Positions 17,001-25,270 of a stretch of DNA of 64,000 nucleotides are shown piece by piece; positions within the stretch are counted from its first letter, which is position 1; each line of letters opens with the position of its first letter. Position numbers and translations under genes: made by a program. The stretch lies in NCBI RefSeq assembly GCF_000719475.1, contig NZ_JOGO01000033.1:19862-83861 (forward strand). The letters run 5' to 3'. This DNA is from Streptomyces sp. NRRL F-5630. Its GTDB lineage: Bacteria > Actinomycetota > Actinomycetes > Streptomycetales > Streptomycetaceae. The notes under the pieces were generated by a model, which worked only from the letters and a program-made list of their open reading frames with translations, did not search any database and was not told the DNA's origin.

Positions 17001-17911
17001 GCGGGGACACCTCCTTCGGCCACGTCGCCGGCCTGTGCCCCGGCGGCGGCTCCCGCGCCTTCGGCGGCACGGCGGGCGGCGTCGCGCAGGAACGGCAGGG
17101 AGCGCGCGGCCTGATGGGGACCGGCGTGGGAGTGACGGGGCAGTTCGACGACGGTCAGGCCCTGGTAGCCGGTGGCTTCGAGGGCGGCGAGCACGGGCGG
17201 GAAGTCGATCTCGCCGTCCCCGAAGGGCAGGTGCTCGTGGACGCCCCTGCGCATGTCCTCGATCTGCACGTGCCGGAGCCAGGGCGCGGCCTCGGTGACG
17301 CAGTCGGCGGGCGACTTCGGTTCGAGGCACTGGCAGTGGCCGATGTCGAGGGTGAGACCGAGCGGGGCCGGGTCCCCGAGGAGGCCGCGCAGGCGGTGGA
17401 AGCCCGCGAGGTCGCCGACGAGGTGACCGGGCTCGGGCTCGATGGCGAGGGGTACCCCGGCGGCTCCGGCCGCGTCGAGCACGGGGGCGAGCGCGCCGAG
17501 CAGCCGGTCCCAGGCCGCCCCTTCGTCCTGGCCCTCGGGGAGGACGCCGCTGAAGCAGTGCACGGCGTGCGCGCCGAGGTCGGCGGCCACGCGGACGGCG
17601 GTCAGGAGCAGTCCGGTGCGCAGCGCGCGGCGGTCCGGGTCGGGGTCGAGCAGCGAGGGCCCGTGCTTGGCGCGCGGGTCGAGGACGTAGCGGGCGCCGG
17701 TCTCGACCGTGACGGAGAGGTCCAGTTCCGCGAGCAGCGCGCCGACGCGGGCGGTGCGGGCGGGCAGGTCCTCTGCGAGCGGATCGAGGTGCATGTGGTC
17801 GAGGGTGAGGCCGACGCCGTCGTAGCCGAGGTCGGCGAGCAGGCGCAGGGCGTCGGGCAGGCGCAGGTCGGTGAGGCCGTTGGTGCCGTAGCCGAATCGG
17901 GGGGTGCTCAT
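16997..17911 (-). CDS. Sugar phosphate isomerase/epimerase (TIM barrel) in ebo-like operon
   Basis: A 304-residue xylose-isomerase-like TIM barrel. Metal-ligand positions are visible in LAIEPEPGH (Glu), LTLDIGHCQC (Asp, His), RHVQIEDMRRGVHEHLPFGDGEIDF (split here, about residues 215-240; His and Glu/Asp) and VVELPRH. The active site therefore looks intact. The gene overlaps eboC (stop) and eboA (start) by 4 nt each and so is a firm member of the operon. It is not part of the six-gene cyanobacterial ebo set, which suggests this lineage isomerises or epimerises the substrate as an extra step. Start ATG 17911. Confidence 0.85.
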   Translation of the reverse strand: MSTPRFGYGTNGLTDLRLPDALRLLADLGYDGVGLTLDHMHLDPLAEDLPARTARVGALLAELDLSVTVETGARYVLDPRAKHGPSLLDPDPDRRALRTGLLLTAVRVAADLGAHAVHCFSGVLPEGQDEGAAWDRLLGALAPVLDAAGAAGVPLAIEPEPGHLVGDLAGFHRLRGLLGDPAPLGLTLDIGHCQCLEPKSPADCVTEAAPWLRHVQIEDMRRGVHEHLPFGDGEIDFPPVLAALEATGYQGLTVVELPRHSHAGPHQAARSLPFLRDAARRAAEGAGAAAGAQAGDVAEGGVPA

Positions 17912-18906
17912 GTCGGGTTCACCCGCCTGGAGAGGGCCTTGGCGAGAGGCGCGAGCGCGGCGGTCGCGAGCGCCGTGCCGAGGGCTCCGGTACGGGCCGC
18001 GAGGGCGCCTTGCAGCGGGATCATGGCGCGGATGCCGCCGCCGACGGCGCGCCCGGTGAGCTGCGGCGAGGGGTTGAGCGCGGCGTGCAGGAACGGGCGG
18101 CCCGCGCTCACCGCGTACCCGGTGGCGAGCGCGGCGGCGAGGAGGGAGCCCGGCGGGCCGGGGGCGGCTGCTGCCACCCGGCCCGCCGGGGGTGCGGGGG
18201 GTACGGGGGCGCTGTGCCCCGTACGCGGGGTGCTCCTCGTGCGGCCGAGCGCGCCCCGTATCAGCGCCGCGCCGAGCGCCGTGCTCGCCGCGAGTGCCGC
18301 GAGCGGGGCGCCGGTGGAGCCGCCACGCACCTCGTGGCGCGAGACGGCGGTCACGGCGGTGGTGTGGGCGGTGAGGGTGCCCGCCGCCGCGAGGGCGGCG
18401 CGTGTGCGGCCTCCGGGCTGGGCGGCCGCGCCGAGGAGCACATCGAGTCCACGGGCCGCGCCCATGGCGAGGGGGCCCCACGGGGTGTGCTTGAGCCGCA
18501 GGTCGTAGGCCCACACGGTGCCGGCGAGGGCACCCGCGACGAGGAGCGCGGGGCGGCCGGCGCGGGCGGCGAGGGCGAGTCCAGCGGCGGTGAGCGCGCT
18601 CGCGGCGAGGAGCGCGGCGGGCGCCGTGATCCGGCCCGAGGGCAGCGGGCGGTGGGGGCGCTCGGCGGCGTCCTCGGCACGGTCGGCCCAGTCGTTGAGC
18701 GCCATGCCGGCCTCGTAGAGGCACAGCGAGCAGCCGACGGCGAGCGCGGTCGTCCGGGGCCTGCCAGCGCCGCTCGCGGCGGCGCCCGCGAGCGCGTCGC
18801 CCGGGACGGTGAACAGCGCCGAGACGCGCAGGAGTTCGGCCCAGGCGCCGAGCCGGGCCCGGGTGCCGGGCGCGGGGGCGGGGGGCGGGACGAGCGCCGG
18901 GGTCAC
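17908..18906 (-). CDS. eboC: UbiA-like prenyltransferase EboC
   Basis: A 332-residue integral membrane protein of the UbiA family. The first Asp-rich motif is NDWADRAEDAAERPHRPLPSG, broken here as NDWADRAED (about residues 72-80) plus the ERPHRPLPSG that follows. YDLRLK (about 135) matches the conserved YSLRLK-type segment after it. UbiA enzymes attach a prenyl chain to an aromatic or polyol acceptor. EboC is the membrane-bound member of the ebo operon. The GTG at 18906 overlaps the stop of the cyclase gene (GTGA), and its own stop overlaps the next ATG. A Pro-rich insertion near residues 230-250 is unusual. The acceptor is unknown; the neighbouring cyclase suggests a cyclitol. Confidence 0.85.
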   Translation of the reverse strand: MTPALVPPPAPAPGTRARLGAWAELLRVSALFTVPGDALAGAAASGAGRPRTTALAVGCSLCLYEAGMALNDWADRAEDAAERPHRPLPSGRITAPAALLAASALTAAGLALAARAGRPALLVAGALAGTVWAYDLRLKHTPWGPLAMGAARGLDVLLGAAAQPGGRTRAALAAAGTLTAHTTAVTAVSRHEVRGGSTGAPLAALAASTALGAALIRGALGRTRSTPRTGHSAPVPPAPPAGRVAAAAPGPPGSLLAAALATGYAVSAGRPFLHAALNPSPQLTGRAVGGGIRAMIPLQGALAARTGALGTALATAALAPLAKALSRRVNPT

Positions 18907-20051
18907 CGGGTCTCCCCCAGCCGTCCGGCGAAGGCGAGGAGTGCGGTGTACTGCTCGGCGAGCGAGGAGGAGCCGCCGTCCGGGTCCTTGAAGAAGAAGC
19001 CGAGTTCGGGGCGCGGCCCGGTGAGGCCGCTCTCGTGCGCGCGGGCGAGGAGCCTGGCGAGGTCGAGGACGAGGGGCGCGGCGAGGGAGGAGTCGACGCC
19101 CTGCCAGATGGTCTGGAGGATCATGCGGGTGCCGAGGAAGCCGTCGAAGGCGATGTGGTCCCAGGCGGTCTTGAAGTCGCCCATCGCGGGGACGTCGTCG
19201 ATGTGCACCTCGCCCTCGGGGGCGGTGCCGAGTGTGTCGGCGAGTACGCGTTCCTTGCCCGCGTTCTTCGCCGCCGCCGCGGCCGGGTCGGCGAGGGCGG
19301 CGCCGTCGCCGCCGCCGAGGAGGTTGCTTCCCGACCAGGCGCGTACGGCGAGGGCGCGCTGGTGGAACATGGGGGCGAGGACGGAGCGGAGCAGCGTCTG
19401 CCCGGTCTTGCCGTCGCGGCCCGCGTACGGGAGGCCGCAGGCCGCCGCGCGCGCGGCGAGCGCGGGGTGGTGCAGGCCGGTCGACGGGGTGAAGTTGACG
19501 TAGGGGCAGCCTGCGGCGAGCGCGGCGGCGGCGTAGAGGGAACTCGCGGGCAGGCGCGCGTCGCCCGCTCCGGGAGCGGGCTCGGTCGAGGCGACGTTGA
19601 CGACGACGACGCGGGCGAGGTCGTGCCGGGTGCGGAAGCCGGTGAGGTCGGCGGCGAAGGCGGCGATCAGCTCCTCGTCGCCGCGTGTGTCGCCGGGTCC
19701 GGGGCCGCCGGGCCTGATCTCCTCGTCGGCGGCGGCGAGTTCGGCGGCGAGCGCGGTGGGCAGGCCGTGCGGGAGGACCCCGGCGGCGGCGAGTTGCTCG
19801 GCGCGCTTGGGCAGCGGGCACGCGGTGGTGTCGTGGCCGCCGAAGACGAGCGCGGAGAGCGGGGGAAGGCCGGCGTCGGCGAAGGCCGGGGTCTCGGTGA
19901 CCATGCCGGTGGCCGGGTGGAGCCCGGCGGCGACGGCGGCGGCACCGGTGACGGTGGTGGTGGCGACGGAGCCGCGGGCACCGACGAGCCAGACGCCGGT
20001 ACGGGTCTTCGCGGGGGAAGGGGTGGGGGTGGAGGTCGGTTCGGTGGACAT
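18903..20051 (-). CDS. myo-Inositol-1-phosphate synthase family cyclase
   Basis: A 382-residue protein of the inositol-3-phosphate synthase family. It has a Rossmann NAD site (VWLVGARGSVATTT, residues 20-33), NVASTEP and VNFTPSTGLHHP in the NAD/active-site region, and the family catalytic-core signatures GRDGKTGQTLLRS and WSGSNLLGGGD; DFKTAWDHIAFDG follows. These enzymes cyclise glucose 6-phosphate to inositol phosphate using an internal NAD redox cycle. Start ATG 20051 has AGGAGG 7 nt upstream. It heads the overlapping ebo-like operon, where the classical operon carries EboD, another NAD-dependent sugar-phosphate cyclase. Substrate could be glucose 6-phosphate or an analogue. Confidence 0.85.
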   Translation of the reverse strand: MSTEPTSTPTPSPAKTRTGVWLVGARGSVATTTVTGAAAVAAGLHPATGMVTETPAFADAGLPPLSALVFGGHDTTACPLPKRAEQLAAAGVLPHGLPTALAAELAAADEEIRPGGPGPGDTRGDEELIAAFAADLTGFRTRHDLARVVVVNVASTEPAPGAGDARLPASSLYAAAALAAGCPYVNFTPSTGLHHPALAARAAACGLPYAGRDGKTGQTLLRSVLAPMFHQRALAVRAWSGSNLLGGGDGAALADPAAAAAKNAGKERVLADTLGTAPEGEVHIDDVPAMGDFKTAWDHIAFDGFLGTRMILQTIWQGVDSSLAAPLVLDLARLLARAHESGLTGPRPELGFFFKDPDGGSSSLAEQYTALLAFAGRLGETR

Positions 20052-20108
20052 GGGCAGCCTCCTGTCATACGAACCTGCGGGTGCCGGGATGGTGCGGCCG
20101 GGGGGAGC

Positions 20109-20192
20109 GGTGGGCGGGGGTCCGGCGTCCCCCGCCCACCGCCGTCTCAGGGGCGGGCGGGACGCCGCGCCCGGGGGCCCGGCGTCCCGCCC
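20109..20192 (-). terminator. Two tandem hairpin terminators after the secreted ThuA protein gene
   Basis: Two perfect 12-bp inverted repeats follow each other: 20155-20166 with 20181-20192, only 4 nt after the stop codon, and 20109-20120 with 20129-20140. They separate the secreted protein gene from the cyclase-ebo operon, which must then have its own promoter in the 57 bases before 20051. Confidence 0.65.
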
Positions 20193-20196
20193 GTAC

Positions 20197-23100
20197 TCAG
20201 GGGAGTTCCTTGATCTGGATGTTCCGGAAGGACACGTGGTCGGCGTCGCTGTGGTTCTGGATGCCGATGTAGCCGTCCTTGAGGGAGCGCTCGGGGTCCT
20301 TGTTGGTGAAGTCGTTGATCTTCGTGCCGTTCAGGTACACCTGGACGCGCTCGCCCTGGACCTTGACCTCGTAGGAGTTCCACTGGCCCGGCGGGCGCAG
20401 TGCCTGGTCGCGGAGCTTGAGGTTGGCGGACTTGAAGGTGTAGATCGAGCCGGTGGTGCGGTCGTCCGCGTCGGTGGCGTCGATCTGGACCTCGTAGCCC
20501 TTGTCCACGGCCGACCAGGGGTCGTCCGAGGCGGGGAAGCCGATGAAGACACCGGAGTTGTCGTCACCCCGCATCCGCCAGTCGAGCTTGAGGGAGTAGC
20601 TCTTGAACTCCTTGGCCTGGTACCACAGCAGGCCCATGCCGCCCTCGGAGTGCAGGGCGCCGTCGGAGATCGAGAACTTCCCGGGGCCGGCCTGCTTCCA
20701 GCCGTCCAGGGACTGGCCGTTGAAGAGCGGGCGGTAGTCCTTGTTCGGCTTGCAGTTCGCCTTGACCTGGCCGGTGGCGTACTTCATGCCGCCGAGCAGG
20801 TGGGCGCGGAAGTCGGCTTCGGCGTAGGACTCCTTGGTGTGGCCGAGGCCGGTGTAGAAGGAGCGACCGCCCTCGTAGGGCTGGCACCAGGCGATCGGGT
20901 GGTCGCCCTTCATGTTGCCGCCGCTGTAGCTGGTCTCGTCCACGGTGGCGAGGACCTTGGCCTGGGAGCGCGGGTTGGTGCGGTAGTTGTACCACTCGTC
21001 CGTGTGCTGCCAGGCGTCCTTGAGGCTCTCGGTCGCGGGGTGGTCGTGGCCCTCCGCGCGGACGGTCGCCTCCTGGATCTGCGGGTGCGAGTCGAAGTAG
21101 GCGCCGACGAGGCCGCCGTAGAACTTCCAGTCGTACTCGGTGTCGGCCGCGGCGTGGACGCCCATGTAGCCGCCCCCGCCCTTGACGTACGCCTCGAAGG
21201 CAGCCTGCTGGTCCGCGTCGAGGACGTCACCGGTCGTCGAGAGGAAGGCGACCGCGTCGTACTTGGCGAGGTTGTTCTTGGTGAACTGCCCGGCCTCCTC
21301 GGTCGCGTCGACGGTGATGCCGGACCCGGCGCCGAGTTCCTTGAGCGCCTTGACGCCCTCGGGGATCGAGTCGTGGCGGAAGCCCGCGGTCTTGGAGAAG
21401 ACCAGGAGCCGCTTGCTGCCCTTGACTGCCGTGTCCGAGGTGATCTCGAAGTCGTCGATGTCGAAGAGCGAGCCCTGCCCGGTGGCTCCCTTGAAGACGA
21501 GGTAGAGCGAGGTGCTCTTCTTGGGCACCTGGGCGAGCTTGACGTCGACGTTCTGGAAGGTCTCCCAGCCGCCGGTCTTCGGCACCGAGGTGGAGCCGAG
21601 GAGGGTGCCCGTGGGCGAGCCCGTGCGGACTTCGAGGTAGCCGCCGGCACCGGCCGAGGCGACGCGCGCGGTGAGCTTCTTGGAGCCGGTCAGGTTGTAC
21701 GGGCTGAAGGCGATCCAGTCGCCGTCGTCGATGTCCCCGACCGACCTGCCGCCGTTGGCCTGCCCCTTGTCGTAGACCTTGACGCCGGAGGAGGTGTTGA
21801 AGTGCTCGGCCTGGCGGTGCCTGGGCTGGAGCTGGACCTGGGCGTGCCCGGTCAGCTTGGCCTGGCCGCCGCCCCCGTTGTCCGTGTACTCCGCGTCGAT
21901 GACGCCGAAGATGTTGGCGTTGGGGTCGTGCTCGGCGTCGGCGGGCGCCGTGATGGTTCCCTCGCAGCCGGTCGCCGAGGTGATCGGGTGGCCGTGGCTG
22001 TCGTGGCCGAGGATGTAGCGGACGGTGACCTTGGAGCAGTCGATCGTGCCGTCCTCGGGGTCGGTGACGGTCACCTTGAACGGGATCTTGTCACCGAACT
22101 TGAAGAGCGCGCCGTCCGCCGGGGCCTCCAGCTTGACGGTCGGGGCGGTGTTGCCGACGACGACCTGGACGCTCGCGGTCGCGGTGAGGCCGGTGGAGTC
22201 GGTCGCGGTCACGACGGCCGTGTAGGTGCCGTCCGTACGGTAGGTGTGGGCGGCTTCGGCGCCGGCGACCTTCTTGGAGCCGTCGCCGAAGTCCCAGCTG
22301 TAGCTGATCTCGTCGCCGTCCCCGTCGCTGCCCTTCGCCGAGAAGGCGACGCGCAGCGGGGACTGGCCGGAGGTCTTGTTCGCGCTCGCCTCCACGACCG
22401 GGGCGCGTCCGTCGGTGACGTTCTCGATGCGGTAGAGCGCCGAGTTCTCGTCGCCGCCGAACCAGGAGAGGCCGTAGTCGAGGACGTAGAGGGCGCCGTC
22501 GGGGCCGAAGGCCATGTCCATGACCTGCGTACCCGACCACGGGAAGTCGTTGATCGACTGGACCGTGCCGTCGGCGTCCTGCTCGATGCGCTTGATCCAC
22601 TGCCGGCCGAACTCACCCGCGAAGAAGTCCCCGTCGTACTCCTCGGGGAACTTCACCGGCGAGTCGAGGTTCTCGTCGTAGCGGTAGACCGGGCCGCCCA
22701 TCGGGGACTCGGAGCCGGTGCCGAACTCGGGCACGGAGCCGCCGTCGTAGGGGATCCACGCCTCCTGTGCGGGCGGCAGGTCGGTGAGCCCGGTGTTGTT
22801 CGGCGAGTCGTTCTTCGGCGCGGCGCAGTCGAAGGTGGCGCCGGACTGCCCGGTGGCGAAGTCGTAGTCGTTGTAGGCGTCGTTCTTGCCCGTGCAGTAC
22901 GGCCAGCCGAAGTTGCCCGCCTTCGTCACGCGGGCGAACTCGACCTGTCCGGCCGGGCCCCGGCTCGGCGAGGCGGCACCGGCGTCGGGACCGTAGTCGC
23001 CGACGTAGACGATGCCGGTCTCCTTGTCGACATTGAGCCGGAAGGGGTTGCGGAAGCCCATCGCGTAGATCTCGGGGCGGGCCTTGTCGGTGCCGGGGGC

Positions 23101-23874
23101 GAAGAGGTTGCCCTCGGGGATGTCGTAGCTGCCGTCCTCGTGGACCTTGATGCGGAGGATCTTGCCGCGCAGGTCGTTGGTGTTGCTCGCCGAACGCTGG
23201 GCGTCGAAGGCCGGGTTGCGGCTCGCGCGCTCGTCGATCGGGGTGTAGCCGTCGGAGGCGAAGGGGTTGGTGTCGTCGCCCGTCGACAGGTACAGGTTGC
23301 CGTCGGCGTCGAAGTCGATGTCACCGCCGACGTGGCAGCAGGTGCCGCGCGAGGTCTTGACGTCGAGGACCTTCTTCTCGCTCGCCTTGTCGAGGGTGCC
23401 GTCCTCGGCGAGCGTGAAGCGCGAGAGCTGGTTGACGCCGTCGAAGGGCTCGAAGTCGGCGGCGGTGCCGTTCTCGGGGGCGTCCCCGGCCGGGGTGTCG
23501 AGCGGCGGCGCGTAGTACAGGTAGATCGCGCGGTTCTCGGCGAAGTCCGGGTCGATGCCGACGCCCTGGAGACCTTCCTCGTCGTGCGAGTACACGTCGA
23601 GCTTGCCGGCCACCTTGGTGATGCCGTTCTTGTCGGTCAGGCGCAGGGTGCCGTCCCGCGAGGTGTGCAGGACGCTGCGGTCGGGGAGGACCGCGAGGGA
23701 CATGGGCTCCCCGGTCTCCGCGGCACCCTTGGCGAGGGTCACCTGCTGGAACTCGGGGGTCTCGGGCTCGTCGGCGCCCGCGGGCTGTGCGACGAGGGTG
23801 AGGGATGCGGCGGTGAGCAGGGTTCCGGTGAAGAGCGCGAGACCTCTTCGGAATCCCTGGCGTTTCCTGTGCAC
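20197..23874 (-). CDS. Secreted multidomain ThuA/DUF1080/PQQ-propeller sugar-processing protein
   Basis: A 1225-residue exported protein. The GTG at 23874 has GGAGG 7 nt upstream and opens a signal peptide ending AGA-DEP near residue 34. The domains in order are: a glucose/sorbosone-dehydrogenase-like beta-propeller (about 40-480; GVGIDPDF, NDLRGKILRI, GFRNPFRL, NFGWPYC), a PKD domain (about 490-580; SWDFGDGS), a linker, a CBM6-like jelly roll (about 690-820), a ThuA domain (about 835-1050; KRLLVFSKTAGFRHDSI, GGGGYMGVHAAAD) and a C-terminal DUF1080 laminin-G-like domain (about 1060-1225; PLFNGQSLDGW, NSGVFIGFP). DUF1080 and ThuA families are linked to 3-keto-glycoside cleavage or trehalose use. 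It probably acts on a glycan outside the cell. Confidence 0.85.
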   Translation of the reverse strand: MHRKRQGFRRGLALFTGTLLTAASLTLVAQPAGADEPETPEFQQVTLAKGAAETGEPMSLAVLPDRSVLHTSRDGTLRLTDKNGITKVAGKLDVYSHDEEGLQGVGIDPDFAENRAIYLYYAPPLDTPAGDAPENGTAADFEPFDGVNQLSRFTLAEDGTLDKASEKKVLDVKTSRGTCCHVGGDIDFDADGNLYLSTGDDTNPFASDGYTPIDERASRNPAFDAQRSASNTNDLRGKILRIKVHEDGSYDIPEGNLFAPGTDKARPEIYAMGFRNPFRLNVDKETGIVYVGDYGPDAGAASPSRGPAGQVEFARVTKAGNFGWPYCTGKNDAYNDYDFATGQSGATFDCAAPKNDSPNNTGLTDLPPAQEAWIPYDGGSVPEFGTGSESPMGGPVYRYDENLDSPVKFPEEYDGDFFAGEFGRQWIKRIEQDADGTVQSINDFPWSGTQVMDMAFGPDGALYVLDYGLSWFGGDENSALYRIENVTDGRAPVVEASANKTSGQSPLRVAFSAKGSDGDGDEISYSWDFGDGSKKVAGAEAAHTYRTDGTYTAVVTATDSTGLTATASVQVVVGNTAPTVKLEAPADGALFKFGDKIPFKVTVTDPEDGTIDCSKVTVRYILGHDSHGHPITSATGCEGTITAPADAEHDPNANIFGVIDAEYTDNGGGGQAKLTGHAQVQLQPRHRQAEHFNTSSGVKVYDKGQANGGRSVGDIDDGDWIAFSPYNLTGSKKLTARVASAGAGGYLEVRTGSPTGTLLGSTSVPKTGGWETFQNVDVKLAQVPKKSTSLYLVFKGATGQGSLFDIDDFEITSDTAVKGSKRLLVFSKTAGFRHDSIPEGVKALKELGAGSGITVDATEEAGQFTKNNLAKYDAVAFLSTTGDVLDADQQAAFEAYVKGGGGYMGVHAAADTEYDWKFYGGLVGAYFDSHPQIQEATVRAEGHDHPATESLKDAWQHTDEWYNYRTNPRSQAKVLATVDETSYSGGNMKGDHPIAWCQPYEGGRSFYTGLGHTKESYAEADFRAHLLGGMKYATGQVKANCKPNKDYRPLFNGQSLDGWKQAGPGKFSISDGALHSEGGMGLLWYQAKEFKSYSLKLDWRMRGDDNSGVFIGFPASDDPWSAVDKGYEVQIDATDADDRTTGSIYTFKSANLKLRDQALRPPGQWNSYEVKVQGERVQVYLNGTKINDFTNKDPERSLKDGYIGIQNHSDADHVSFRNIQIKELP

Positions 23875-24252
23875 GAGAGTGCCTCCACAGGGGGCCGGTC
23901 GTACGGGCGGGTGGCCCCGGGCGCGCCGTCGTCCGGGGCGTGCTGCGTGGTGCGTGGTGCGTACTGCCGTGGTGCCGTGGTGCGGGGTGGTGCTGTGCGG
24001 TGGTGCCGTGTGGTGGTGCCGTGTGTACCGCGAGATCCTGTACACGTTCAGGGACGGTAGTGGAGCTTTGTCCGCGCGGCATAGCCCTTGGACACAGGCG
24101 AGTTCGTCTTTTTCCCGCCGGAGGACAAAGGCGCGGGCGGGCAGCCCTGACCGGCCCGTGGCGGTCGGGGCCACGGGCCGGGGGCACCGGGCGCACCGCT
24201 CCGGGTCGCCCGGCCGGGAGGCGCGGGGGCACCGGAAGCGGGTGCGCCGGAG
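23875..24252. promoter_or_regulatory. Spacer with GTGGTGC repeats, candidate operator and terminator
   Basis: No gene is seen. From 23940 to about 24025 the plus strand is a run of GTGGTGC/GTGGTGCC-type repeats (GCACCAC on the transcribed minus strand). At 24023-24045 there is an inverted repeat GTGTAC-N11-GTACAC, a possible repressor site for the secreted protein gene. At 24152-24180 a perfect 11-bp hairpin with 7-nt loop lies about 70 nt past the isomerase stop and is a candidate terminator for that transcript. Confidence 0.5.
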
Positions 24253-25257
24253 TCAGTCCTTGGTGCTGAAGGCCGCGTCGAAGGAGGCGGTGGGCCGCTC
24301 GTAGTCGTACGAGCGCATCCGGGCCAGCGCCTCGGGGGCGCCCTGGAGCCGGTCCATCCCGGCGTCCTCCCACTCGACCGACACGGGGCCCTCGTAGCCG
24401 ATGGCGCCGAGCATCCGGAAGACGTCCTCCCAGGGCACGTCGCCGCGCCCGGCGGAGACGAAGTCCCAGCCCCTGCGCGGGTCGCCCCAGGGCAGGTGCG
24501 AGCCGAGGCGGCCGTTGCGCCCGTCGAGGCGCTTGCGGGCCTCCTTGCAGTCCACGTGGTAGATCCGGTCGCGGAAGTCGTAGAGGAAGCCGACCGGGTC
24601 GAGGTCCTGCCAGACGAAGTGGCTCGGGTCGAAGTTGAGGCCGAAGGCCGGACGGTGGTCGACGGCCTCCAGGGCGCGCACGGTCGTCCAGTAGTCGTAC
24701 GCGATCTCGCTCGGGTGCACCTCGTGGGCGAAGCGCACGCCCTCCTGGTCGAAGACGTCCAGGATCGGGTTCCAGCGCGCGGCGAAGTCCTCGTAGCCGC
24801 GGTCGATCATGCCTTCGGGGACGGGCGGGAACATCGCGACGAGGTGCCAGATCGAGGAGCCCGTGAAGCCGATGACGGTGTCCACGCCGAGCGCGGCGGC
24901 GGCCCGCGCGGTGTTCTTCATCTCCTCGGCCGCGCGCTGCCGCACGCCCTCCGGCTCGCCGTCGCCCCATACGCGGGCGGGCAGGATGTTCTGGTGCCGT
25001 TCGTCGATGGGGTGGTCGCACACGCCCTGCCCGGACATGTGGTTCGAGACGGCGAACACCTTCAGCCCGTACTTGTCGAGCAGTGCCTTGCGCGAGGGGA
25101 TGTAGCCCGGGTCGTTCAGCGCCTTGTCGACCTCGAAGTGGTCTCCCCAGCAGGCGAGTTCGAGACCGTCGTAACCGAAGTCCCGAGCCAGTTCGCAGAC
25201 CTTCTCCAGAGGCAGGTCCGCCCACTGGCCGGTGAAGAGTGTGTAGTCACGTGACAT
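24253..25257 (-). CDS. Sugar phosphate isomerase/epimerase (TIM barrel)
   Basis: A 334-residue xylose-isomerase-like TIM barrel without export signal. Metal-binding positions are visible in [11 protein letters not shown] (Glu, His), [11 protein letters not shown] (Asp, His), YHVDCKEA (His, Asp) and VSVEWED (Glu). It starts 13 nt downstream of the Gfo/Idh/MocA gene on the same strand, and the two families commonly occur together in pathways for inositol derivatives and 3-keto sugars, the dehydrogenase oxidising and the TIM barrel isomerising, dehydrating or cleaving. Start ATG 25257 follows a purine-rich GAAAGGGCCTCGC stretch. Substrate unknown. Confidence 0.85.
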   Translation of the reverse strand: MSRDYTLFTGQWADLPLEKVCELARDFGYDGLELACWGDHFEVDKALNDPGYIPSRKALLDKYGLKVFAVSNHMSGQGVCDHPIDERHQNILPARVWGDGEPEGVRQRAAEEMKNTARAAAALGVDTVIGFTGSSIWHLVAMFPPVPEGMIDRGYEDFAARWNPILDVFDQEGVRFAHEVHPSEIAYDYWTTVRALEAVDHRPAFGLNFDPSHFVWQDLDPVGFLYDFRDRIYHVDCKEARKRLDGRNGRLGSHLPWGDPRRGWDFVSAGRGDVPWEDVFRMLGAIGYEGPVSVEWEDAGMDRLQGAPEALARMRSYDYERPTASFDAAFSTKD

Positions 25258-25270
25258 GCGAGGCCCTTTC

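Noticed and set aside
19597..24060. A 1487-codon open frame on the plus strand
   Set aside because: It is antisense to the ThuA-DUF1080 and cyclase genes, has Val/Gly/Ala-only low-complexity composition and no domain. High GC produces such shadow frames.
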